Origin: Bacteroidota bacterium
GTDB lineage: Bacteria; Bacteroidota; Bacteroidia; Flavobacteriales; Weeksellaceae
Direction: 5' to 3'
Length of the DNA: 64,000 nt
Assembly (NCBI GenBank): GCA_023399595.1
Contig: JAEWOR010000038.1
Location: 1 to 64,000, forward strand
The notes under the pieces are model-generated. The model ran no database searches. It was not told the origin of the DNA and was given only the letters and a program-made list of their open reading frames with translations. The position numbers and the translations under genes are program-made. Within the stretch, counting starts at the first letter, position 1. Each line of letters opens with the position of its first letter. This document shows positions 53,177-61,387 of the stretch, one piece after another.

Positions 53177-53842
53177 ATGGCAGGATTTTCATCTTCAATA
53201 GGAAGAAAATATGCAATGGCATTATCGGCGTTCTTTTTGCTGATTTTCTTGGTGATGCACCTTTTCACGAATATGCTATCTGTATTTAGTGAGGCAGGTT
53301 TCAATCAGGCTTCGTATTTTATGGGCTACAATCCATTTATCCAATACGCAATGCAACCTGTATTGATTTTTGCAGTGTTTTTCCATTTTATAATGGGATT
53401 CATTTTAGAAGCAAAAAATCATAAGGCAAGACCAGTAAAATACGACGTTAATGGTGCTGCAGCAAATTCTTCATGGATGTCTAGAAATATGATTATTTCT
53501 GGATTGGTAATTTTAGCATTTTTAGGACTTCACATGTATGACTTTTGGGTTCATGAAATGAATTTCAAATACATCGAAGGGAACGTAGATGCTATTGGTA
53601 CAGACAGGTTTTGGGTAGAACTACATGCTAAATTTGCTGATCCTATTAAGGTGGCAATATATGTTGTAGCTTTTGTTTTGTTAGGTTTACACTTAGCACA
53701 TGGTTTCCAATCTGCATTCCAATCTGTTGGAGCTAGACATCCAAAGTATACGCCTTTTATTAAGGCTTTCGGAACTTGGTATTCAATTCTTATTCCGCTA
53801 GGATTTATTTTTATCGCGGTTTATCATTTCATAACTCAATAA
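53177..53842 (+). CDS. sdhC: succinate dehydrogenase cytochrome b subunit
   Basis: 221 residues, five predicted helices, as in the b558 type of Bacillus and Bacteroidetes. Candidate haem ligands are the histidines in LVMHLFTN, AVFFHFIMGFI, LGLHMYDFWVHE, LLGLHLAHGFQSAFQ. It anchors the SdhAB catalytic pair and passes electrons to menaquinone. TAACTTTG at 53141-53148 is a likely -7 box. Followed by sdhA and sdhB. Confidence 0.93.
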   Translation: MAGFSSSIGRKYAMALSAFFLLIFLVMHLFTNMLSVFSEAGFNQASYFMGYNPFIQYAMQPVLIFAVFFHFIMGFILEAKNHKARPVKYDVNGAAANSSWMSRNMIISGLVILAFLGLHMYDFWVHEMNFKYIEGNVDAIGTDRFWVELHAKFADPIKVAIYVVAFVLLGLHLAHGFQSAFQSVGARHPKYTPFIKAFGTWYSILIPLGFIFIAVYHFITQ

Positions 53843-53855
53843 TATCATAAATAAA

Positions 53856-55868
53856 ATGAGTAATTTAGATTCTAAAATTCCAGCTGGTCCACTGAAGGAC
53901 AAATGGAGTCATCATAAAGATCACATGAACCTTGTTGCGCCTAACAACCGTGATAAAATTGATATTATTGTTGTGGGTACAGGTTTGGCAGGAGGTTCTG
54001 CTGCAGCTACTTTAGCTGAGCAAGGTTATAACGTAAAAGCATTTTGTTATCAAGATTCTCCAAGAAGAGCGCACTCTATTGCGGCTCAGGGAGGTATTAA
54101 CGCTGCTAAAAATTATCAAGGAGACGGAGATTCAACTTATAGATTGTTCTACGATACTATTAAAGGTGGAGATTACCGTGCAAGAGAGGCTAACGTTTAT
54201 CGCTTAGCGGAAGTTTCAGCAAATATTATCGACCAATGTGTTGCTCAAGGGGTTCCTTTTGGTCGTGATTACGGCGGTCAGTTAGATAACCGTTCTTTCG
54301 GTGGGGTTCAGGTAAAAAGAACTTTCTACGCAAAAGGGCAAACTGGTCAACAGTTATTATTAGGGGCGTATTCTGCAATGAGCCGCCAAATTGGTAAAGG
54401 TAGAATTAAAATGTACAACCGTCACGAAATGTTAGATTTGGTAATCGTAGATGGAAAAGCAAGAGGAATCATCGCAAGAAACCTTGTAACAGGAGAAATT
54501 GAAAGACATTCTGCTCACGCAGTGGTTATTGCTTCTGGAGGTTACGGAAATGTTTATTTCTTATCGACTAACGCGATGGGATCTAACGTTTCTGCGGCTT
54601 GGAAAATCCACAAAAAAGGAGCGTATTTCGCAAACCCTTGCTATGTACAGATTCACCCAACTTGTATTCCAGTTCACGGAACGCAACAGTCTAAACTAAC
54701 TTTGATGTCTGAATCTCTTAGAAACTCTGGAAGAATCTGGGTTCCTAAAAATATTGAAGATTCAGTTGCTATTAGAGAAGGTAAGAAAAAAGCAAAAGAT
54801 ATCCCTGAAGCCGACAGAGATTACTATTTGGAAAGAAGATATCCTGCTTTCGGTAACCTAGTTCCTAGAGACGTTGCTTCTAGAGCAGGTAAAGAAAGAT
54901 GTGATGCTGGTTTCGGTATTGAAAATAACGATACTAAAGAAGGTGTGTTCTTAGATTTCTCTACAGAAATTATGAAAAAAGGTAGAGAAGCTGCTATTGA
55001 AAAGCATATTCACAATCCTACAGAACAACAAATTTACGATCTTGGTAAGGCTTGGATTGAAGAGAAATATGGTAACCTTTTCGTAATGTACGAGAAAATT
55101 ACTGCTGACAATCCTTATGAAACGCCAATGAAGATTTATCCTGCTGTTCACTACACAATGGGTGGTGTTTGGGTAGATTATAACTTACAATCTACAATCC
55201 CTGGATGTTTCGTAATTGGAGAAGCTAACTTCTCAGATCACGGAGCTAACAGACTGGGTGCTTCTGCTTTGATGCAAGGCTTAGCGGATGGATATTTCGT
55301 TCTTCCTTATACTATTGCAGATTATCTTTCTGCTGATATTAGAACAGGACAGATTCCAACGGATTCTGAAGCTTTCAACCAGGTTGAAAAAGAAGTTAAA
55401 GATAGAATTGACTATTTATTGAATAATAAAGGAACACATTCTGTAGATTATTTCCATAAAAAATTGGGTCACATTATGTGGAACAAAGTGGGTATGGGAA
55501 GAACACCAGAAGGTCTTAGTGAAGCAATTAAAGAAATTGAAGAAGTAAGAAACGATTTCTGGAAGAATGTAAAAGTTCCTGGTTCTAATGATGAAATGAA
55601 TCCAGAATTGGAGAAAGCACTTCGTGTAGCAGATTTCCTAGAATTAGGTCAATTAATGGCCATTGATGCATTGAACAGAAACGAATCTTGTGGAGGTCAC
55701 TTCCGTGAAGATCACTCTACGCCAGATGGTGAAGCAGAACGTGATGATGTTAACTACAAGTATGTTGCAGCTTGGGAATATAAAGGAAACGATATAAACC
55801 AAGAAGTAATGCACAAAGAAGAGCTTGTGTACGATAACATCGAAGTTAAAACAAGAAGTTACAAATAA
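53856..55868 (+). CDS. sdhA: succinate dehydrogenase/fumarate reductase flavoprotein subunit
   Basis: 670 residues. FAD-binding VVGTGLAGGSAAATLAEQGY, covalent-FAD histidine region HSIAAQGGINAAKNYQGDGD, substrate site HPTCIPVHGTQQS, catalytic GAN motif SDHGANRLGASALMQGLADG, and HYTMGGVWVDY. Oxidises succinate in the TCA cycle. The enzyme could also act as fumarate reductase. Middle gene of the sdhCAB operon. Confidence 0.97.
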   Translation: MSNLDSKIPAGPLKDKWSHHKDHMNLVAPNNRDKIDIIVVGTGLAGGSAAATLAEQGYNVKAFCYQDSPRRAHSIAAQGGINAAKNYQGDGDSTYRLFYDTIKGGDYRAREANVYRLAEVSANIIDQCVAQGVPFGRDYGGQLDNRSFGGVQVKRTFYAKGQTGQQLLLGAYSAMSRQIGKGRIKMYNRHEMLDLVIVDGKARGIIARNLVTGEIERHSAHAVVIASGGYGNVYFLSTNAMGSNVSAAWKIHKKGAYFANPCYVQIHPTCIPVHGTQQSKLTLMSESLRNSGRIWVPKNIEDSVAIREGKKKAKDIPEADRDYYLERRYPAFGNLVPRDVASRAGKERCDAGFGIENNDTKEGVFLDFSTEIMKKGREAAIEKHIHNPTEQQIYDLGKAWIEEKYGNLFVMYEKITADNPYETPMKIYPAVHYTMGGVWVDYNLQSTIPGCFVIGEANFSDHGANRLGASALMQGLADGYFVLPYTIADYLSADIRTGQIPTDSEAFNQVEKEVKDRIDYLLNNKGTHSVDYFHKKLGHIMWNKVGMGRTPEGLSEAIKEIEEVRNDFWKNVKVPGSNDEMNPELEKALRVADFLELGQLMAIDALNRNESCGGHFREDHSTPDGEAERDDVNYKYVAAWEYKGNDINQEVMHKEELVYDNIEVKTRSYK

Positions 55869-55892
55869 TCTCCAACCAATAAATATATAATT

Positions 55893-56660
55893 ATGAGTGC
55901 AAAAAAAGGCTTAAATCTTACGCTGAAAATTTGGAGACAAAAAAATAATAAATCCAAAGGTCAATTTGAGACCTATAAAATATCTGACGTTTCTACAGAT
56001 TCTTCATTCTTAGAAATGTTAGACATTCTGAACGAAAACTTAATTAACGAAGGTAAAGAACCCATCGCTTTCGATCACGATTGTCGTGAAGGGATTTGCG
56101 GAATGTGTTCTCTATACATCAACGGTCGTGCGCACGGTCCCGATACAGGTATCACAACTTGTCAGTTACACATGCGTCACTTCAAAGATGGAGAAACTAT
56201 CGTTATTGAACCTTGGAGAAGTGCAGCTTTCCCAGTAATCAAAGATTTGGTTGTGGACAGAAGCGCTTTCGATAGAGTAATGGCTGCAGGTGGATTTATT
56301 TCTGTAAATACATCGGGTAGAACAACAGACGCTAACAATATCCTTGTTCCGAAAGAAGATTCAGACAGAGCAATGGATGCAGCAGCTTGTATCGGTTGTG
56401 GTGCTTGTGTAGCAACGTGTAAAAACGGATCTGCAATGTTATTTGTAGGTGCAAAAGTTTCTCAATATGCATTATTACCACAAGGTAGAGTAGAAGCTAA
56501 AAGAAGAGTTCTGAACATGGTAGCAGCTATGGACGAAGAAGGATTTGGGAACTGTTCCAACACTGGTGCTTGTGAAGTAGAATGTCCTAAAGGTATTTCT
56601 CTAGAAACGATCGCTAGAATGAACAGAGAATATATGTCTGCTTTTATTGATAAAGGATAA
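55893..56660 (+). CDS. sdhB: succinate dehydrogenase iron-sulfur subunit
   Basis: 255 residues. [2Fe-2S] ligands in DCREGICGMCSLYINGRA and CQLHMRHF, and the C-terminal [4Fe-4S] and [3Fe-4S] ligands in ACIGCGACVATCKNGSAM and CSNTGACEVECPKGI. Carries electrons from SdhA to the membrane anchor. Last gene of the operon, followed by a terminator. Confidence 0.97.
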   Translation: MSAKKGLNLTLKIWRQKNNKSKGQFETYKISDVSTDSSFLEMLDILNENLINEGKEPIAFDHDCREGICGMCSLYINGRAHGPDTGITTCQLHMRHFKDGETIVIEPWRSAAFPVIKDLVVDRSAFDRVMAAGGFISVNTSGRTTDANNILVPKEDSDRAMDAAACIGCGACVATCKNGSAMLFVGAKVSQYALLPQGRVEAKRRVLNMVAAMDEEGFGNCSNTGACEVECPKGISLETIARMNREYMSAFIDKG

Positions 56661-56676
56661 GACAACTTATATACTG

Positions 56677-56714
56677 AAAAATCGTCTTCCTTTTTTAGGA
56701 AGACGATTTTTTTT
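56677..56714 (+). terminator. terminator of sdhCAB
   Basis: AAAATCGTCTTCC / GGAAGACGATTTT stem with a T-rich loop and following T's. Confidence 0.9.
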
Positions 56715-56797
56715 AGTTAAAACTTTCATAAATTAATTTGTATAAGTTTTTTTTAATATTTGAAAAAACTATTTTTGTGCATTATACCATTTCAAAA

Positions 56798-58333
56798 ATG
56801 AGAAAATATCTTTTATTGTTTATTATTGCAATCTTTGCAATGTCATGTTCCAAAAAGGTTGAAGTTAAAGGTAAAGTTACCGGAGGTTCACCACTAGAAA
56901 GAGTAGAAATAGTGGAAGCTTCAGGTGTTGCCACACTTCCATTAATTAATATGGGAGTTGATAAAGATGGTAACTTTTCAGGCTCTTTTAATGCTCCAAA
57001 AAATGGAATGTATTTAATTAGCTACGGACAAAACAAAAACCTTATTTATTTAGAAGGAGGTCAAAAACTTCAAATTTCTGGTAATGCTATGACATTCCCA
57101 AATGAGTACGTGGTAACGGGTGACGCTAAAAAGAATAATGATTTCTTTATGGCTACTCAAAAGTTTATTACGAATTATGCTCAAACTTTCGATATGAATG
57201 GATTGATGTCAAAAGATGAAAAATCTTTCGTTCAAGGACTTCAAAAAGTAGAGGCAGATATCAATAAAAACCTAGAAGAAAATATTAAAAAAGTAAATCC
57301 TGGAAAAGGAATAGTTTCTTGGAAGAAAAACGATATTGCAAGCACAATGCTTTCTATTCTTACACAATATGAAATGCGTCAAAAGCAGTTTTCTGGAAAC
57401 CCATCTTACAAGCCGTCTAAAGTTTTCACAGATTATGAAACGAAACTTCAAGGTAACAATAAGGATGAAATGGTGAAGGAAAGTCCTGGTTACAGAAGTT
57501 ATCTTCTAACTAAGATGAGCGATTCTTTCCAAAAATTTGCTACTGAAAAAACGAAAACTCAAAAGGATGCTATCACTTCTGAAATGTTTAGTGAATTCCT
57601 AAAAACTCAAAAAGATTTATCGCAAACAACAAAAGACTATTTATTGGCTTTTGTTATGGCAAACAGCGATATTTTACCAAGTGCTCCAGTAAAAACTATT
57701 GATGCTGTAAAAAAGATTACAACTGAAGATATTAAAGATGCTCAAGTAAAAAAAGATCTTGAAGCATTACAATTTGCAATGTTTGGATTTAAAATTGGAG
57801 AAGTTGCACCAGATGCACCATTAGTAAAAGCAGATGGTAAAGCATTTAAATTTGCTGACAATAAAGGAAAACCAACTTTGGTTATGACTTACGCATCATG
57901 GAATCCATATATTGGTGAATCTGTAGTTCCTATTTTAAGAGAAGTAGTGAAATTCTATAAGTCTAAAATGAATTTTGTTTATATTAATGTAGATGATACT
58001 AAAGAACAATTCACAAAAACATCATCATCTTTATTAAAAGGAATTGATGGAATCAATGTATACGGTGAAGGAGGTTTAAATTCTGAAGTGGCAAAAAAAT
58101 ACGGTATCTACGGACTGAAATTACCTTGTTTCTTTGTTGTAGATAAAGATGGAAAAATTGCAAGCAAGCAGTTTTTCAATTTAGGAGAACAAGAATTGGT
58201 AGACGTATTGGACAAACAAACTGGTCTTTCGGCACCTAAAGTAGATCCAAGAGTTCAGTTAGAGTCTGGATACATTCCTCAAGAAGCGGTGCCAACTCCA
58301 CAACCAGCTCCTGCAGTTCCAGAGCAAAAATAA
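56798..58333 (+). CDS. thioredoxin-fold lipoprotein without CxxC (DUF4369-like N-terminus)
   Basis: About 511 residues from ATG at 56798 (MRKYLLLFIIAIFAMSCSK, lipobox signal). A start at 56738 precedes a better signal and is rejected. The N-terminal beta domain resembles DUF4369 (GKVTGGSPLERVEIVEASG). A helical middle is followed by a TlpA-like domain KPTLVMTYASWNPYIGESVV, PILREVVKFYKSKMNFVYIN and KLPCFFVVDKDGKI. Where TlpA has WCxxC it reads W368-N-P-Y, with no cysteine, so a redox role is unlikely. The C-terminus is Pro-rich. Confidence 0.85.
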   Translation: MRKYLLLFIIAIFAMSCSKKVEVKGKVTGGSPLERVEIVEASGVATLPLINMGVDKDGNFSGSFNAPKNGMYLISYGQNKNLIYLEGGQKLQISGNAMTFPNEYVVTGDAKKNNDFFMATQKFITNYAQTFDMNGLMSKDEKSFVQGLQKVEADINKNLEENIKKVNPGKGIVSWKKNDIASTMLSILTQYEMRQKQFSGNPSYKPSKVFTDYETKLQGNNKDEMVKESPGYRSYLLTKMSDSFQKFATEKTKTQKDAITSEMFSEFLKTQKDLSQTTKDYLLAFVMANSDILPSAPVKTIDAVKKITTEDIKDAQVKKDLEALQFAMFGFKIGEVAPDAPLVKADGKAFKFADNKGKPTLVMTYASWNPYIGESVVPILREVVKFYKSKMNFVYINVDDTKEQFTKTSSSLLKGIDGINVYGEGGLNSEVAKKYGIYGLKLPCFFVVDKDGKIASKQFFNLGEQELVDVLDKQTGLSAPKVDPRVQLESGYIPQEAVPTPQPAPAVPEQK

Positions 58334-58353
58334 TTTAAAAGATTTTCAATACA

Positions 58354-58388
58354 ATAAAAAACCTTATCGAGAGATAAGGTTTTTTTAT
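58354..58388. terminator. terminator before rlmD
   Basis: AAAAACCTTATC-GAGA-GATAAGGTTTTT with flanking A and T runs. Confidence 0.88.
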
Positions 58389-58400
58389 TGTATAAAATAC

Positions 58401-58408
58401 TATTTTTG
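58401..58408 (+). promoter_or_regulatory. rlmD -7 element, predicted leaderless
   Basis: TATTTTTG ends 5 nt before the ATG at 58413. TTG at 58388-58390 is only 10 bp upstream of the box, too close for a normal -33. Confidence 0.5.
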
Positions 58409-58412
58409 TGAA

Positions 58413-59819
58413 ATGAAAAAGAAAAAAAATATTGTTCTGGAAAACATTCGTTTGGTTTCTGCAGGAGCTAAAGGTGTAGCTATAGGAAAAACGGAAGAAG
58501 GAAAAACGGTAATGGTTACCGGAGCAATTCCTGGCGATGTTGTAAATGCAAGAGTTAAAAAAGCAAAGTCCAAATATTACGAAGCAGATGTTTTGGAGGT
58601 TGTAGAGAAATCTCCTTTTAGAATGCATGCTAAATGTATTCATTTTGGAGTTTGTGGTGGTTGCAAATGGCAGAACATGAGCTATGATAAGCAACTAGAA
58701 TGCAAGCAGGAAGAGGTTTTCAATAATATTAAAAGAATTGGTGGTGTTGAAGATTTTCAGACTTTACCTATTTTAGGATCTCAAGAACAGTTTTTCTATA
58801 GAAACAAAATGGAATTTTCTTTTTCAAATGCACGTTGGTTAACATTAGATGAAGTAAATTCTGCAGATCAGATTAATGATAAAAATGCGCTAGGTTTTCA
58901 TATCCCTGGAATGTGGAGCAAGATTTTAGATTTAAAAGAATGTTGGCTTCAAGAAGAACCTTCAAACGCTATTCGTTTAGCCGTAAAAAATTACGCTGAG
59001 GGAAATCAATTAGAATTTTTCGATGTTAAAAATCATGATGGTTTTTTAAGAACTTTAATGATGCGCCAAAACTCTAAAGGAGAATGGATGGTTCTTTTCC
59101 AATTATATAGAGAGGAAAAAGAGAACAGAGAAAAATTATTTAATTTCTTACTTGAGAAGTTTCCGCAGATAAAAACTTTAGTATTCGCAATTAATCCTAA
59201 GCCGAACGATTCTATTTACGATCTTGATGTTGAAACTTATTTTGGAGAAGGTTTCTTAATGGAAGAAATGGATGGGTTGAAATTCAAAATCGGACCAAAA
59301 TCATTCTTTCAAACCAATTATAAACAAGCTTTAGAATTATACAGAAAAACTTTAGAATTCGCTGATTTAAAAGGTGGAGAAGTAGTGTATGATTTATATA
59401 CAGGAACGGGAACTATCGCTCAGTATTTAGCGAGAAGTGCAAAACACGTTATTGGAATTGAGGCTGTACAAGAAGCTATTGATGCGGCGGAAGAACATGC
59501 AAAAATTAATGGCTTAGAAAATTGTACTTTCTATTGTGGAGATATGAAAGATGTTTTCACGGAAGAGTTTTTAGCCAACCATCCCAAAGCGGATATTTTG
59601 GTAACAGACCCACCAAGAGATGGAATGCACCAAAAAGTGGTGGAGCAAATCCTAAAACTCAATCCTGAAAAAGTGGTTTATGTAAGTTGTAATTCTGCTA
59701 CTCAGGCTAGAGATATCGCTTTAATGAAAGAGCAATACAACTTAGTGAAAATTTTACCTGTAGATATGTTCCCACAGACGCATCATGTGGAAAATATTGC
59801 TCTATTAGTAAGAAAGTAA
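58413..59819 (+). CDS. rlmD: 23S rRNA (uracil-5-)-methyltransferase RlmD/RumA type
   Basis: 468 residues. N-terminal TRAM domain (VSAGAKGVAIGKTEEGKTVM), four cysteines for a [4Fe-4S] cluster (CIHFGVCGGCKWQ and others), SAM site VYDLYTGTGTIAQYLA, catalytic cysteine in YVSCNSATQARD and PRDGMHQKVVEQIL. Expected to methylate a uridine of 23S rRNA. The exact position (1939 or 747) cannot be set from sequence alone. Confidence 0.9.
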   Translation: MKKKKNIVLENIRLVSAGAKGVAIGKTEEGKTVMVTGAIPGDVVNARVKKAKSKYYEADVLEVVEKSPFRMHAKCIHFGVCGGCKWQNMSYDKQLECKQEEVFNNIKRIGGVEDFQTLPILGSQEQFFYRNKMEFSFSNARWLTLDEVNSADQINDKNALGFHIPGMWSKILDLKECWLQEEPSNAIRLAVKNYAEGNQLEFFDVKNHDGFLRTLMMRQNSKGEWMVLFQLYREEKENREKLFNFLLEKFPQIKTLVFAINPKPNDSIYDLDVETYFGEGFLMEEMDGLKFKIGPKSFFQTNYKQALELYRKTLEFADLKGGEVVYDLYTGTGTIAQYLARSAKHVIGIEAVQEAIDAAEEHAKINGLENCTFYCGDMKDVFTEEFLANHPKADILVTDPPRDGMHQKVVEQILKLNPEKVVYVSCNSATQARDIALMKEQYNLVKILPVDMFPQTHHVENIALLVRK

Positions 59820-59836
59820 ATCTTTAAAATTCCGTT

Positions 59837-60313
59837 ATGAACTATTTTAAAATTTTTCTTTGCTTCATTTCTTTAAGTTTCCTTTTTTCATGTGGAGGCG
59901 ATGATGACATCTGCGAAAGTGGAGAAGGAACACCAAGAATGAAGATTATGTTCAAAGATTTTCAAACGGGTAAGCTAAAAAAAATGGACTCTATATATGT
60001 TTTTGTAGACTACGAAAAAGACACTTTAAGTTTGGGTAAAATGGCAAAAGTAGATTCTGTTCTTGTTCCTTTAAGAGTGGATGATTCGCCTTTTACAGAT
60101 ATTTTTGTAAAAACAACTTGGCAAGGAAATACGTCAAAGATTAAAATTAATTATACGACCAAGCCAATCTATGTATCACCAGCTTGTGGAGTTAAGAAAG
60201 TATATGAAAATGTCAGCGGAGATTTAGTTTCGCCCAATCCTGTATTAGAAATTGAAAATGCCCAAAATACCATCGAAAATGAGAATTCAACCAATATGTA
60301 TCTTCTTTTTTAG
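59837..60313 (+). CDS. DUF6452 lipoprotein
   Basis: 158 residues. Signal peptide with lipobox (LSFLFSCGGDDD), then CESGEGTPRMKIMFKDFQTG and a beta domain, the DUF6452 pattern. It is always found with a DUF6048 gene in the flavobacteria I know of. Here the two genes overlap by 35 nt. Function unknown. Starts 17 bp after rlmD, so it is probably in that operon. Confidence 0.82.
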   Translation: MNYFKIFLCFISLSFLFSCGGDDDICESGEGTPRMKIMFKDFQTGKLKKMDSIYVFVDYEKDTLSLGKMAKVDSVLVPLRVDDSPFTDIFVKTTWQGNTSKIKINYTTKPIYVSPACGVKKVYENVSGDLVSPNPVLEIENAQNTIENENSTNMYLLF

Positions 60314-60953
60314 TTTCTTTTTTGTTTTTACCTTCTCGCAAAACACCACGTTTAAGAAGCGGGAGAAAGTAGATTCTCTACAATGGAAATACCAACCCAA
60401 TTTTATGGTAGGTGTGGATCTTTTGAACGCAGGGGTTGGCTTTTTTTCTGATAGAAAGCTTTATCAAGGTTTTGTTTCCTCACAAATTACAAGAAATATT
60501 CATGCAGTTGCAGATGTAGGATTTGAAGATAATATTTACCAAAAAAATGGCTATGATGCGAAAGCAAATGGATCTTTTGTAAAGCTTGGTGTTTTCTATA
60601 TGTTAGCTAAAGATGCGGAAAATCAATTCAATGGTTTTTATGGGGGAGGAAAGCTAGCAGGATCTTTTTATAAGCAAGAATATTTTGCAGTTCCGGTGCG
60701 TGGTTTTGGAGGGAATTCCTCTACAGTAGCCTATCCATTATCCCCACAATCTTCTTATTGGGTGGAAGCGGTACTTGGTGGACGAGTAGATTTGTTTAAG
60801 TCTAATTTTTATATCGATGTAAATCTCCAGCCTAAATATTTATTAGTGGCAGGAAAACAAGATGAATTAAAACCAATGATTGTTCCTGGATTTGGAAAAA
60901 GCTCCAATAAATTCAGCTTAGGATTTTCTTGGAACATCGCTTATAAATTTTAA
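60279..60953 (+). CDS. DUF6048 outer-membrane-type protein
   Basis: About 224 residues from ATG at 60279 (MRIQPICIFFFSFFFVFTFS signal peptide). An in-frame ATG at 60252 is less likely. The mature part has alternating beta strands with aromatic ends (FMVGVDLLNAGVGFFSDRK, FVKLGVFYMLAK, FSLGFSWNIAYKF), suggesting a small outer-membrane beta-barrel. Its start lies within the DUF6452 gene, implying coupled expression. Confidence 0.8.
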   Translation: MRIQPICIFFFSFFFVFTFSQNTTFKKREKVDSLQWKYQPNFMVGVDLLNAGVGFFSDRKLYQGFVSSQITRNIHAVADVGFEDNIYQKNGYDAKANGSFVKLGVFYMLAKDAENQFNGFYGGGKLAGSFYKQEYFAVPVRGFGGNSSTVAYPLSPQSSYWVEAVLGGRVDLFKSNFYIDVNLQPKYLLVAGKQDELKPMIVPGFGKSSNKFSLGFSWNIAYKF

Positions 60954-61387
60954 ACTTATTTTCCGTAATTCGTCATAATTAAAAATTTTGTGTTTCTTCA
61001 CAAAGTGAAACGTCTTTGCGAACCTTAAAAATAGTTAATATTTTAAAAAAAATTTGCGGACTTTGCGTTAGAATAAAGCGTTTTGATTAATAGCGGATAT
61101 TCAATAATTTTAATAAATAAAAATCTCAATTATTTCATCTTTATTGTGGTGTGTTGAATTATTTTGCGATTCTATTGTGAAACAAAGTAGTAATTTTCTT
61201 TATTTTTTATATATTTGGAAAGAGAAAATAGTAATAGATAATGAAATGAAAAAAATTACATAACATTACTTTTTTCATACTTGCAGTATTCTAAGTATGT
61301 AAAACCAGCACACTACTAAATTGAGAAGTTATGGAATTTTAAAAAGTGTAATCCTATTGATTTTTTAGAAATTTAAATTTATATAAT
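60954..61387. other. intergenic region before the metalloprotease
   Basis: 434 bp with no supported gene. It contains CTTTGCGAACC and TTTGCGGACTTTGCGTTAG (about 61012-61072), a short-repeat type I recall as widespread in flavobacterial spacers, and a small hairpin near 60993. TATATTTG at 61210-61217 could be a -7 box, 171 nt upstream of the start codon. No -33 is evident. Confidence 0.45.
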
